A stretch of DNA of 64,000 bases from Curtobacterium sp. TC1. Lineage in GTDB: Bacteria; Actinomycetota; Actinomycetes; Actinomycetales; Microbacteriaceae. Position numbers and translations under genes: made by a program. The DNA is taken from the NCBI RefSeq assembly GCF_019844075.1, contig NZ_CP081964.1, positions 2,604,001 through 2,668,000 of the forward strand. Reading direction: 5' to 3'. The notes under the pieces are model-generated. The model was not told the DNA's origin. It saw only the letters and a program-made list of their open reading frames with translations, and ran no database searches. Every line of letters begins with the position of its first letter. The stretch's first letter is position 1. Below, piece by piece: positions 37,857 through 46,498 of the stretch.

Positions 37857-40406
37857 CTACTGCACGGTCACCGTCTTCGTGCCGAAGCTCTTGTACGTCC
37901 CGCTCGGCAGGTCCTGGTAGTAGACGCGCACGGTGTGCGTGCCGGGCTTCAGCCCGGTGAGCACGCGCGACAGCCCGACGTCGGAACCCCAGTTCGGGTA
38001 GTTCTTCTGCACGTCCGTCCGGGTCGCGTTCGCCGTGCCCGGTGCGATCGCGACGCCGTCCAGGTGCATCTTGTACTTGACCGGGTCCCAGACGTCGGGG
38101 TCGATCGCCCAGCCCCGGACGGTGACGGTCCCCTTGCCGCCGGTGACGGAGTCGAACGAGCCCTTCACCACGCCGCCGTTGCCGGTCGTGCCCGTCGCGG
38201 GCGGGTCGATGACCGTGAAGGACTTCGTACCGAAGCTCTTGTACGTGCCGCTCGGCAGGTCCTGGAGGTACACGCGGACGGTGTGCGTGCCCGCGCTCAG
38301 GCCGGTGAGCTGCACGGACAGCCCGACGTCGGATCCCCAGCCCGGGTGGACCGCCTCGACGTCGGTGCGCTTGGCGTTGACCGTGCCGGGGGCGATCGCG
38401 ACGCCGTCCAGGTGCATCTTGTACTTGACCGGGTCCCACACGTCGGGGTCGATCGCCCAGCCCTTGACCGTCGCGCTGTAGACGCCACCGGTGACCGACT
38501 CGTACGAGCCCGTCACCGAGCCGGTCTTGCCGGTCTTGCCGGTGGTGCCGGACGACGGGGCCGTGGCCGACGTCACCTTCACGGTCTTCGTGCCGAAGCT
38601 CTTGTAGGTGCCGCTCGGCAGGTCCTGGAAGTAGACCCGCACGGTGTGGTTGCCGGCGCTCAGGCCGGTCAGGCGGAGCGCCAGGCCGACGTCCGAACCC
38701 CAGGACGGGTGCTTCGCCTCGACGTCGGTGCGGGTGGCGTTCGCGGTACCGCTGTCCGTGCTGACGCCGTCGACGTGGACCTTGTACTTCACCGGGTCCC
38801 AGACGTCCGGGTCGATCGCCCACCCGCGCACCGTGGCCGTGCCCGCACCGCCGGTGACGGACTCGTACGAGCCGCGGAGTGCTCCGGTCTTGCCGGTCTT
38901 GCCGGTGGTGGGGGCGCTGACGGTGACGGACTTCGACGCGACCTTCACGTAGTCGGTGCCGGGCTTGTCCTGCGTGTAGAGCACCACGCTGCGGGTGCCC
39001 GGCGTGATGCCGCCGATCGTCTTCGAGAACCCGAGGGTGCTGCCGACGCCCTTGTAGACCTTGGCGACGTCGGTGCGGGTGCGGTCGGCCGTGCCGGTCG
39101 CCTTGCTGACGCCGTCGACCAGGATCTTCCACGGGGCGGGCTTCGCCGAGTCGGGGTCGAGGACCCAGCCGCTCGCGGTGATCGTGCCCGCGCTGCCGGT
39201 GACGGTGTCGAGTGCACCCTTCGGGGCTGCGCTCACGACGGTGCGGGTGTAGCAGCCGAGCAACGTGTTGCTGCCCTTGCCCTGGTTGATGGCGTAGGTG
39301 CACACCGAGTGCTTGCCGACGCTCAGCCCGGTCAGCTCGGTCGAGAAGCCGTGCTTGAGGTTGTTCGCGCCGAGGGTGGCGGACAGGTCGGGCCGGTTCA
39401 CGTTCGCGGTGACGGTCTTCGCCCCCGCGCCGTCGACGTAGAACGCGACGCGGAGCGCGTTCGTGGTGTCCGGGTCCACGGCCCAGCCGCTCACGGTGAT
39501 CGACGAGGTCGAGCTCGGCGTGACGGCGTCGACGTTGCCGTACGGGTTGCCGCCGCCGGTCGCCGAGCCGAACCAGTCGGTGTACATGCGCCAGAAGTTG
39601 CGGTTGCCGTACGCCGAGCAGCTGTCGCCGGTGCCGTAGAGGTTCGACATCGCGGCGGTGTTCGGCGTGTACGGGGTGTAGATGTACAGCCCCGCGGTCG
39701 CCTGGTTCTGGATGTAGACGGACTTCCGACCGCAGGCCGCGTTCGGGTTGAGGAGGATCGAGTTGGTCCGGCCCGCCTGGTACGCCCACGAGGTCGGCGA
39801 CGCCTGGTAGCGCTTGAACTGCAGGGCGGCGGCGTAGACCTGCTGGCCGAAGCCGAAGTACGCCGGGTCGCAGGGCGCGGTGTCCGGGCATGCGAAGCCG
39901 GTGGCGTGCAGGTACATGTAGGACGTCGGCGAGGACGTCGTGACGATGCCCTGCTCCTTCTGCAGGAGCACGAGGAGCACCTTCTGGCTGATGCCGCACG
40001 CGGCGCCGACCTGGGCGATCATCGTCGCGGCCGACTTGGTGCCGCCGGCGATGGCGCTGCACCGGCCGGAGACGGCACCGATCGCACTCATCTTCTGCGA
40101 GAAGTCCTTCAGGCAGGCGGGGCCGCCGGAGGCCTTCTTGCAGTTCGGGGCGACGCTCGTCAGGAACGACTGCACGGCCGCGGCGTTCATCGCCGAGCCG
40201 TTGTAGAAGTTGGCGTCGCTGATGATGTTGCCCGGGTCGAAGTCGCCGGCGACGGCGGCCGAGGCGGACTCGGTCGTGGTCTGCTCGGACAGGATCGTGC
40301 CGAAGGTCAGCCCGCTGACGGCGACGGCGAGCGCAGCGACGAGCGCGAGGGACGCTCGGAAGGGTCGGCGACGGCGTCCGTCCGACTCGGTCTGGATGGA
40401 ACGCAT
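37857..40406 (-). CDS. Secreted muramidase-like protein with five C-terminal repeats
   Basis: An 849-aa secreted protein. A basic N-region and hydrophobic segment (residues 17-40) form a signal peptide. Residues about 55-280 form a globular domain with many Cys and the motif KVLLVLLQKEQGIVTT, reminiscent of the catalytic Glu helix of lysozyme/transglycosylase folds, then ACPDTAPCDPAYFGF. Residues about 290-849 are five repeats of about 100-120 aa with GWAIDPDVWDPVKY and RTDV. The first repeat keeps a Cys pair that the others lost. ATGA overlap with the upstream lipoprotein gene. Peptidoglycan cleavage is an inference from the fold. Confidence 0.8.
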   Translation of the reverse strand: MRSIQTESDGRRRRPFRASLALVAALAVAVSGLTFGTILSEQTTTESASAAVAGDFDPGNIISDANFYNGSAMNAAAVQSFLTSVAPNCKKASGGPACLKDFSQKMSAIGAVSGRCSAIAGGTKSAATMIAQVGAACGISQKVLLVLLQKEQGIVTTSSPTSYMYLHATGFACPDTAPCDPAYFGFGQQVYAAALQFKRYQASPTSWAYQAGRTNSILLNPNAACGRKSVYIQNQATAGLYIYTPYTPNTAAMSNLYGTGDSCSAYGNRNFWRMYTDWFGSATGGGNPYGNVDAVTPSSTSSITVSGWAVDPDTTNALRVAFYVDGAGAKTVTANVNRPDLSATLGANNLKHGFSTELTGLSVGKHSVCTYAINQGKGSNTLLGCYTRTVVSAAPKGALDTVTGSAGTITASGWVLDPDSAKPAPWKILVDGVSKATGTADRTRTDVAKVYKGVGSTLGFSKTIGGITPGTRSVVLYTQDKPGTDYVKVASKSVTVSAPTTGKTGKTGALRGSYESVTGGAGTATVRGWAIDPDVWDPVKYKVHVDGVSTDSGTANATRTDVEAKHPSWGSDVGLALRLTGLSAGNHTVRVYFQDLPSGTYKSFGTKTVKVTSATAPSSGTTGKTGKTGSVTGSYESVTGGVYSATVKGWAIDPDVWDPVKYKMHLDGVAIAPGTVNAKRTDVEAVHPGWGSDVGLSVQLTGLSAGTHTVRVYLQDLPSGTYKSFGTKSFTVIDPPATGTTGNGGVVKGSFDSVTGGKGTVTVRGWAIDPDVWDPVKYKMHLDGVAIAPGTANATRTDVQKNYPNWGSDVGLSRVLTGLKPGTHTVRVYYQDLPSGTYKSFGTKTVTVQ
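38051..38820 (-). repeat. DNA-level tandem repeats inside the 849-aa protein gene
   Basis: Nearly identical stretches starting CGACGCCGTC at 38051 and 38399, and a diverged copy around 38762, are 348 and 363 bp apart. They encode the last three protein repeats, with TGKTGKTG linkers between some of them. Near-identity suggests recent duplication or gene conversion. Confidence 0.75.
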
Positions 40407-40999
40407 CACGGCACCTCCGCCGGCATCGGGTCGGACGTCGTCGACGCGGAGCCGACGGCGTAGGTCAGGGTGACGGACCAGGTGCCGCTGGGGACCTGGG
40501 CCGCGGGGAACGCGACCTGCGCGCAGTTGACCGAGGACGCGCTGGCCTGCGCCGCGCTCGTGGCGGTGCGCGTGACGCTCCCCTTCTTCGCGGTGAACGT
40601 GCAGGTCCCGCTGGTGTCGGTGGTGCCCGAGACGAGTCCGCCAGCCTGCAGCGTCTTCGAAGCCGTGTCCCAGCCGCTGTACGTGACGACGGCGGTGGCC
40701 GGGAAGTCCGACGGGTCGGTGTCCGGCTCGTTGGTCGAGCCGCTCCCCGGGAAGGCACCGGGGGTGTCGTCGTCCGAGGCGGTGGGGTCGTCGGTGGCTT
40801 CGGACGCGGGCGACGACGCGGTGCCGGTGGGCTCCGCGGTCGCCGAGTCGTCGGCGGTGGGGGTCGGACTCGCGGTGCGGGTCGGCGATGCGGACGGCGT
40901 CGGGGTGGCGTCGTCGCCACCTCCGGAACAACCGGCCACGAGGAGACTGAGGGCACCGACCACCGCGAACGCAGCGATCGGCCTGGATGCGAGGAGCAT
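40406..40999 (-). CDS. Putative lipoprotein coupled to the secreted repeat protein
   Basis: A 197-aa lipoprotein with signal SMLLASRPIAAFAVVGAL and lipobox LLVAGCS. About 85 residues of Ser/Thr/Pro/Asp-rich linker (to about residue 90) hold a C-terminal domain of about 95 residues containing a Cys pair (GTCTFTAKKG and VNCAQVAF), beta-rich in appearance. Start ATG 40999 has AGGAC about 10 nt upstream; the stop overlaps the start of the downstream gene. Joint expression suggests that it tethers or assists the 849-aa protein at the cell surface. No family assigned. Confidence 0.72.
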   Translation of the reverse strand: MLLASRPIAAFAVVGALSLLVAGCSGGGDDATPTPSASPTRTASPTPTADDSATAEPTGTASSPASEATDDPTASDDDTPGAFPGSGSTNEPDTDPSDFPATAVVTYSGWDTASKTLQAGGLVSGTTDTSGTCTFTAKKGSVTRTATSAAQASASSVNCAQVAFPAAQVPSGTWSVTLTYAVGSASTTSDPMPAEVP

Positions 41000-41150
41000 G
41001 CTGACGGGCCGTCCTGTGGATGTTGACAAGGGTCCGGGTTGCGACAACGGTAACCCGAAAGTGAAGGTTGAGGGTTGGATCGGTCCGGAATCACCCCCGC
41101 TCGGGGTGCACGACGGCCGTCGCCCATCCCTGCCGCGCGGGCCCGGTGAG

Positions 41151-41156
41151 TATGCT
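41151..41156 (+). promoter_or_regulatory. -10 box of the ABC exporter operon
   Basis: TATGCT predicts transcription start near 41163 and a leader of about 27 nt before ATG 41190. Confidence 0.4.
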
Positions 41157-41189
41157 GTTCCGGTCCTGCCCCCACGAACGAAGAGACGT

Positions 41190-42092
41190 ATGGTCGATCA
41201 AGCCCGCATGACGGCGCTCGCGAAGGAACCCCTCGTCGTGATCGGCGCTCCGACGAGCGCCTTCCGCGGAACCTGGCGGGAGCTGCGCGACGTCTTCCGG
41301 CAGCGCGAGATGCTCGGGATGCTCGTCCGACGCGACCTGAAGGCGCGGTACAAGGACTCGGCACTCGGGTTCGTGTGGACGCTCGTGCGCCCGCTGACCC
41401 AGCTGCTCATCTACTACTTCGTCATCGGCAAGGTCCTCGGTGCCGCCAACGGCATCGACAACTTCGCGATCTACGTCTTCACCGGCCTGACCGCTTACAC
41501 GCTCTTCAGCGAGATCGTCGCCGGGTCGACCGGCTCGATCGTCGGCAACTCCGGACTGATCAAGAAGGTCTACGTCCCCCGCGAGGTCTTCCCGCTCGCC
41601 AGCGTGGGCGCGGCCCTGGTGAACTTCACGATCCAGTTCGCGATCCTGCTCGCCGCGACGGTGGTCATCGGCGTCTTCCCGTTCCACGAGGGTCTGGTCT
41701 ACCTGATCCCCTCGCTCGCCGTGATCCTCGTCTACGGCGCGGCCATCGGTCTGGTGCTGTCCGCGCTCAACGTCTACCTGCGCGACGTCCAGTTCGTCAT
41801 CGACGTCGGCCTGATGGTCCTGCTCTGGGCCTCGCCGATCGTGTACTCGTACTCGCGGGTGGTCGCCACCGTGAACACCGACTGGCTCATCACGGCCTAC
41901 ACGAACAACCCGCTGACGCTGTCCGTGCTCGGCATGCAGAACGCGATCTGGCTGCACGACCCGGCCGACGTCACGTACCCGGACCACCTGATGCTGCGCC
42001 TCGGCATCGCGTTCGTCATCGGTGTCCTCTGCCTCCTCGGCGCGCAGCGGGTGTTCTCCCGTCTGCAGGGCAACTTCGCGCAGGAGCTGTAG
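41190..42092 (+). CDS. Wzm-type polysaccharide ABC transporter permease
   Basis: A 300-aa ABC-2 permease with six membrane segments. The amphipathic N-terminal part RDLKARYKDSALGFVWTLVR and the C-terminal GNFAQEL are typical of Wzm/TagG/RfbA permeases that export lipid-linked polysaccharide. It precedes its ATPase by 3 bp. ATG 41190 is weakly supported (AAGAGA upstream); ATG 41208 is an alternative. The exporter together with flanking glycosyltransferases and the rhamnose genes indicates ABC-dependent glycan synthesis. Confidence 0.92.
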   Translation: MVDQARMTALAKEPLVVIGAPTSAFRGTWRELRDVFRQREMLGMLVRRDLKARYKDSALGFVWTLVRPLTQLLIYYFVIGKVLGAANGIDNFAIYVFTGLTAYTLFSEIVAGSTGSIVGNSGLIKKVYVPREVFPLASVGAALVNFTIQFAILLAATVVIGVFPFHEGLVYLIPSLAVILVYGAAIGLVLSALNVYLRDVQFVIDVGLMVLLWASPIVYSYSRVVATVNTDWLITAYTNNPLTLSVLGMQNAIWLHDPADVTYPDHLMLRLGIAFVIGVLCLLGAQRVFSRLQGNFAQEL

Positions 42093-42095
42093 ACC

Positions 42096-43325
42096 ATGGC
42101 CATCAGCACCCCCGTCGCACCGACGCCCACCGAGGGTACTGCCGAGCGCCCGGACGTGATCGTCATCGACCACGTCCGCAAGCGCTTCACGGTCCGCAAG
42201 GACAACACCCTGCGCGAGCGCATCGTCACGCTCGGTCGTGCCGGCCGGAAGCACCGCCAGGATTTCTGGGCCCTCGACGACGTCACCGTGTCGATCCAGG
42301 CCGGCTCCACCGTCGGGCTGATCGGCCAGAACGGCTCCGGCAAGTCGACCCTGCTCAAGGCGATCGGCGGCATCATCCAGCCGACCTCCGGCACGGTGTC
42401 CCGCCGCGGTCGCCTCGCCGCGCTGCTCGAGCTCGGCGCCGGCTTCCACCCCGACCTGTCCGGGCGCGAGAACGTCTACCTCAACGCGTCGCTGCTCGGC
42501 CTGAGCCGCAAGCAGACCGACGAGAAGTTCGACGACATCCTGGCGTTCTCGGGGATCGGCGACTTCATCGACACCCAGGTGAAGTTCTACTCATCGGGCA
42601 TGTACGTGCGACTCGCGTTCGCCGTCGCCGTGCACACCGACCCCGACGTCCTGCTCGTCGACGAAGTGCTGGCCGTCGGCGACGAGGCGTTCCAGCGCAA
42701 GTGCCTCGACCGCATCCGCACCTTCCAGGAGGCCGGCAAGACGATCATCATCGTCACGCACTCGCTCAGCCAGGTGCAGGAGATGTGCGACCGGGTGGTG
42801 CTGCTCAACAAGGGCAAGGTGCTGCACGACGGCGATCCCGTCCAGGCCGTGAGCATGTTCCGCGAGGTCCTCGAGGAACGCCGCCAGGGCGAGCTCAGCA
42901 CCGACGTCGCCGTCGGCCGGGGCAAGGTCATCGGCGCGAGCGTGCACGTCGACGGCAAGGAGCCGCGCGCCGAGGTCGTGCCCGGCGACGACCTCGTCGT
43001 GGACATGGAGTTCGAGCACCTGGACGGCATCGCCGACTGGGAGGCCGCGGTGCAGATCAACAACGCCGGCGGCCAGGTCGTCTACGGCACCACCACCGGC
43101 ATCATGGGCCTCGAGCTGCAGCCGCTGCACGGTCGCCGGAAGCTCCGCCTGCGGATCGCCGACACCGCGTTCGGCACCGGCAAGTACTTCATCAACGTGT
43201 CGATGATGGACTCGGCCGGCCGTCACCTGCACGACATGCCGGAGTGCGACTCGTTCGAGGTGCCCGCCTTCGACAACGCCGTCGGCACGGTCTACGCGCA
43301 GCCCTCGATCGAGGAGCTGGACTGA
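42096..43325 (+). CDS. Wzt-type ABC transporter ATPase with C-terminal binding domain
   Basis: A 409-aa ATPase: Walker A GQNGSGKST, signature YSSGMYVRLAFAVA, Walker B VLLVDEVLAVGDE, switch His in IIVTHSLSQ. Beyond residue 250 it carries an extra domain of about 150 residues (ARAEVVPGDDLVVDMEFEH... onward) like the carbohydrate-binding C-terminus of Wzt, which in E. coli O9a recognises the capped glycan end. This suggests that export is coupled to recognition of a terminal modification. Its stop overlaps the next gene. Confidence 0.93.
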   Translation: MAISTPVAPTPTEGTAERPDVIVIDHVRKRFTVRKDNTLRERIVTLGRAGRKHRQDFWALDDVTVSIQAGSTVGLIGQNGSGKSTLLKAIGGIIQPTSGTVSRRGRLAALLELGAGFHPDLSGRENVYLNASLLGLSRKQTDEKFDDILAFSGIGDFIDTQVKFYSSGMYVRLAFAVAVHTDPDVLLVDEVLAVGDEAFQRKCLDRIRTFQEAGKTIIIVTHSLSQVQEMCDRVVLLNKGKVLHDGDPVQAVSMFREVLEERRQGELSTDVAVGRGKVIGASVHVDGKEPRAEVVPGDDLVVDMEFEHLDGIADWEAAVQINNAGGQVVYGTTTGIMGLELQPLHGRRKLRLRIADTAFGTGKYFINVSMMDSAGRHLHDMPECDSFEVPAFDNAVGTVYAQPSIEELD

Positions 43326-44359
43326 GCCCCACCGACGACACGCTCCGCACCGCGGTCGTCGTCGTCAACTGGGAACGCGCCGACCTGACGACCGCCGCCG
43401 TCCGCGCCGTGCTCGCCGGTGGTGCGGCCGACCAGGTGGTCGTCGTCGACAACGGCTCGTCGGACGACTCCGTCGCCGTGCTCCGCCGGGACCTGCCCGA
43501 CGTCACCGTCGTCGCGCGGGAGCACAACGACGGGTTCGCGGCCGGCGCGAACACCGGCATCCGGCACACGGACGCCGACGTCGTCGTGCTCCTCAACAAC
43601 GACGCGGTCCCCGCGCCGGGCTTCGTCGCGGCGCTCCGCGACCACCTGGCGCAGGCGGGGCCCGAGGTCGCGGCCGTGACGGGCCGCATCGTGCTCGCCG
43701 GACGCTGGACGGGCCTCCCGGTCGGTGCGACGCCCGCACCCGGCCAGCGCGTGCTGCAGGGCCACGACGGCCGCCTGTGGACGCCATCGGGCGACGGCGA
43801 GGTGCGCCTCAACTCGACCGGCGTGCGCGTCGACCGCGACGGCAACGGCATGGACCGCGACTGGTTCGCACCCGTCGACCGGGTCGCCGACGTCGACGTC
43901 TTCGGCTTCTCCGGCGGCGCCGCCGCGCTCCGGCGGAGCGCCCTCGACGACGTCGGCCTGCTCGACGAGTCGCTCTTCATGTACTACGAGGACACCGAGC
44001 TCGCGTGGCGGCTCCGCCGACGCGGCTGGCGCGTGGAACACGCCGCCGACGCCGTCGTCGAGCACGACCACTCGGCGTCGTCCGGCGTCCAGAGCGACCT
44101 GTTCCGCTTCCGCAACGCCCGCAACCGGATGGTCGTCGCGCTCTGGCATGCTCCGTGGCCGACCGTCCTGCGGGCGAGCGCCCGCACCCTCTTCCGCGGC
44201 CTGCGCGGGATGCTGTCCGGCACCAGCCGACGGGAGGCCCGGCTCGTCCTGGCAGCGTTCGCGGACGTCGTCGGGGCGCTCCCGTCGCACCTCGCGCGGC
44301 GGCTCCGCGAGTCGCGGCGCGCCTCCGTCCCCCGCCGCAGCGTGGACCCGGGCGCATGA
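43322..44359 (+). CDS. GT2 glycosyltransferase without a canonical start codon
   Basis: About 345 aa of a rhamnosyltransferase-like GT2: AVVVVNWERADLTTAAVRAV, VVVDNGSSDDS, LLNNDAVPAPGF, FGFSGGAAALRRSALDDVGL and FMYYEDTELAWRLRRRGW. The domain begins right after the ATPase stop, yet no ATG, GTG or TTG lies nearby in frame; the first CTG (43322) overlaps that stop as CTGA. The nearest conventional start, GTG 43244, would add 26 residues with no family resemblance. The start is therefore uncertain. It is followed by GT4 and GT2 genes. Confidence 0.82.
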   Translation: MSPTDDTLRTAVVVVNWERADLTTAAVRAVLAGGAADQVVVVDNGSSDDSVAVLRRDLPDVTVVAREHNDGFAAGANTGIRHTDADVVVLLNNDAVPAPGFVAALRDHLAQAGPEVAAVTGRIVLAGRWTGLPVGATPAPGQRVLQGHDGRLWTPSGDGEVRLNSTGVRVDRDGNGMDRDWFAPVDRVADVDVFGFSGGAAALRRSALDDVGLLDESLFMYYEDTELAWRLRRRGWRVEHAADAVVEHDHSASSGVQSDLFRFRNARNRMVVALWHAPWPTVLRASARTLFRGLRGMLSGTSRREARLVLAAFADVVGALPSHLARRLRESRRASVPRRSVDPGA

Positions 44360-44370
44360 GCGCGGAGGGC

Positions 44371-44376
44371 TATCCT
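44371..44376 (+). promoter_or_regulatory. -10 box before the GT4 gene
   Basis: TATCCT, predicted start near 44383, excludes the ATG at 44356 and favours GTG 44446 with GGAAGGA before it. Confidence 0.35.
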
Positions 44377-44445
44377 GGTCACTCCCCTGCTCGCTCCCCC
44401 GCCGACGGTCCCGACCGCCGCGCCCCCGTTCGGAAGGACCCACGC

Positions 44446-45597
44446 GTGCCGCAGCTCACCGTCCTCGTCGACGGGACCGCGGTACCGCGTGAACTCGGCG
44501 GTGTGGGTCGCTACGTCGAGGGGGTCGTGTCGCACCTGACCGACCCGGCGCTCGACGTCCACCTGGTGGTCCGCCCCGTGCACGCTCCGCACTTCGCCGC
44601 CGTCGCGCCGCACGCGACCGTGCACACCGCGCCGGGCTGGACCGACTCCGTGCCGCTCCGGTTCCTGTGGGAGCAGACGGGGCTGCCGGCACTCGGCCGC
44701 CGCCTCGGCGCGCAGGTGCTGCACTCCCCGCACTACACGTTCCCGTTCGGCTGGCGCGGCGGATCCGTCGTCACGCTGCACGACGCCACCTTCTTCTCGA
44801 ACCCCGAGTGGCACTCGCGCCTGAAGCGCACGTTCTTCACCTGGTGGAGCCGTCGGTCCCTGCGCTCCCGCCCGGTCGTCATCGTGCCGAGCGCGGCCAC
44901 CGCGACCGAGGCCGCCCGGGTCGTGACCGGCATCCGCGCCGACGTCCGGGTCGCACCCCTCGGCGTCGACCGGGCCGTGTTCCACGAGCCGTCCACCGCC
45001 GCGGTCGAAGACGCCCGGATCGCCGCGACCCTGCCCGAGGGGGCGCCCTGGATCGCGTTCCTCGGCACCATCGAACCGCGGAAGAACGTCACCGCGCTGC
45101 TGGACGCCTACGCCACGGTGCGGACGTCGCGTGCGGCCGCCGGCGCGGACACGCCGTGGCTGGTCCTGTCGGGCGCCCGGGGGTGGGACGAGTCCGCGAT
45201 CGCTCGCCTCGACGCCCTGCAGCCCGACGAGCACGTGATCGAGGCCGGCTACCTGCCCCTCGAGGACCTGGCCGGCTACCTCGGCGGAGCGGAGTTCGTG
45301 GTGTACCCGTCACTCGGCGAGGGCTTCGGCCTGCCGGTGGTCGAGGCGATGGCCTCCGGCGCGTGCGTCCTGACCACGAGGCGGTTGTCGCTGCCCGAGG
45401 TCGGCGGCGATGCAGCCGTCTACACCGAGCCGTCCGCCGACGCGCTGGCGTCCGCGATGACGAGGCTGCTCGACGACCCGTCGCTCGTCGCGTCGCACCG
45501 GGCGGCCGCGCTGGCCCGGGCCGCTTCGTTCACGTGGGAGGCCACGGCAGCCGTGCACGTCGGTGCCTACGAGTCCGTCGCCGGGGGCACACGGTGA
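44446..45597 (+). CDS. GT4 glycosyltransferase
   Basis: A 383-aa GT-B enzyme of the mannosyl/rhamnosyltransferase group-1 type: GGVGRYVEGVVSHL at the N-terminus, VLHSPHYTFPF, FLGTIEPRKNV and the donor-site motif EFVVYPSLGEGFGLPVVEAM. GTG 44446 has GGAAGGA at ideal distance. The stop overlaps the next start (GTGA), so it is coupled to the following GT2. Confidence 0.9.
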   Translation: MPQLTVLVDGTAVPRELGGVGRYVEGVVSHLTDPALDVHLVVRPVHAPHFAAVAPHATVHTAPGWTDSVPLRFLWEQTGLPALGRRLGAQVLHSPHYTFPFGWRGGSVVTLHDATFFSNPEWHSRLKRTFFTWWSRRSLRSRPVVIVPSAATATEAARVVTGIRADVRVAPLGVDRAVFHEPSTAAVEDARIAATLPEGAPWIAFLGTIEPRKNVTALLDAYATVRTSRAAAGADTPWLVLSGARGWDESAIARLDALQPDEHVIEAGYLPLEDLAGYLGGAEFVVYPSLGEGFGLPVVEAMASGACVLTTRRLSLPEVGGDAAVYTEPSADALASAMTRLLDDPSLVASHRAAALARAASFTWEATAAVHVGAYESVAGGTR

Positions 45598-46448
45598 TCC
45601 GCGTCGCGGTGCTGACGGTCACCTACAACACCGGCGAGACCATCCGGCCGTTCCTGGCGAGCGTCGCCGGGGCCTCGTCGGAGCCGGTCGCCGTCGTGAT
45701 CGCCGACAACGGCTCGACCGACATCGACGCACTCCGGGCCATCGGGGAGTCCTACGGCGCCGTCGTGGTGTCCTCCGGGGGCAACCGCGGCTACGGCGGG
45801 GGCATCGATGCCGCGCTGAGCGCCCTCGACGACGTGCTGCCCGACGTCCGGCCCGAGTTCCTGCTCGTCACGAACCCCGACGTCGTGCTCGGCGAGGGTT
45901 CGATCGACGAACTCGTGCGTGCCGCCGACCGGCTGCCGTCCGGCGGCTCGTTCGGCCCGCGGATCCTCGACGAGCAGGGCGAGACCTACCCGTCCGCACG
46001 CCAGCTGCCGTCACTCCGGACCGGCCTCGGTCACGCGGCGTTCTCGCGGTTCTGGCCGGCCAACCCGTGGAGCCAGCGGTACTGGTCCACCACGCAGGTC
46101 GTCGAGCGCGAGGCCGGCTGGCTGTCCGGAGCGTGCTTCCTCATCCGCACGTCGTTGTTCCGTGAACTCGGCGGCTTCGACGAGTCGTACTTCATGTACT
46201 TCGAGGACGTCGACCTGGGCCAGCGCGTCGGTCGCTCGGGTCGGGCGAACGTGTACGTGCCGACGGCCGTGGTCACCCACACCGGGGCGCACTCGACGTC
46301 GTCCAACCGGCGCCGGATGGAGATCGAGCACCACCGCAGCGCGTACCGGTTCCTGTCGCGGAAGTACCGGGCGTGGTGGCTCTGGCCGCTGCGGGTCGCC
46401 CTGCACGCGGGCCTCTCCGCCCGCGCCCGCTGGGTCACACGCAAGTAG
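45594..46448 (+). CDS. WbbL-like GT2 rhamnosyltransferase
   Basis: A 284-aa GT2 of the WbbL/rhamnosyltransferase type: VAVLTVTYNTGETI, VIADNGSTD, VTNPDVVLGEGSIDELV, GWLSGACFLIRTSLFRELGG and YFMYFEDVDLGQRV. Mycobacterial WbbL1 transfers rhamnose from dTDP-rhamnose to decaprenyl-PP-GlcNAc; the dTDP-rhamnose genes a few kb away make rhamnose a reasonable donor. Coupled to the GT4 gene by GTGA overlap. Specificity not proven by sequence. Confidence 0.85.
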   Translation: MIRVAVLTVTYNTGETIRPFLASVAGASSEPVAVVIADNGSTDIDALRAIGESYGAVVVSSGGNRGYGGGIDAALSALDDVLPDVRPEFLLVTNPDVVLGEGSIDELVRAADRLPSGGSFGPRILDEQGETYPSARQLPSLRTGLGHAAFSRFWPANPWSQRYWSTTQVVEREAGWLSGACFLIRTSLFRELGGFDESYFMYFEDVDLGQRVGRSGRANVYVPTAVVTHTGAHSTSSNRRRMEIEHHRSAYRFLSRKYRAWWLWPLRVALHAGLSARARWVTRK

Positions 46449-46485
46449 CCCGGTCGGGGGCCTGCGGGGCGGTGCGGGACCCCGC

Positions 46486-46491
46486 TAGGCT
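46486..46491 (+). promoter_or_regulatory. -10 box of leaderless DUF805 gene
   Basis: TAGGCT lies 7 nt before GTG 46499; no Shine-Dalgarno sequence. Confidence 0.45.
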
Positions 46492-46498
46492 CGGCGCC

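Noticed and set aside
41023..41051. TTGACA (41023) with a -10-like AACGGT 17 bp downstream
   Set aside because: The -10 is poor and TATGCT at 41151 fits the operon start better; kept only as a weak alternative.
41375..43243. 5' two-thirds of a 994-aa frame covering the ABC permease and ATPase
   Set aside because: Out-of-frame shadow; only the part after 43322 resembles a real protein (GT2).
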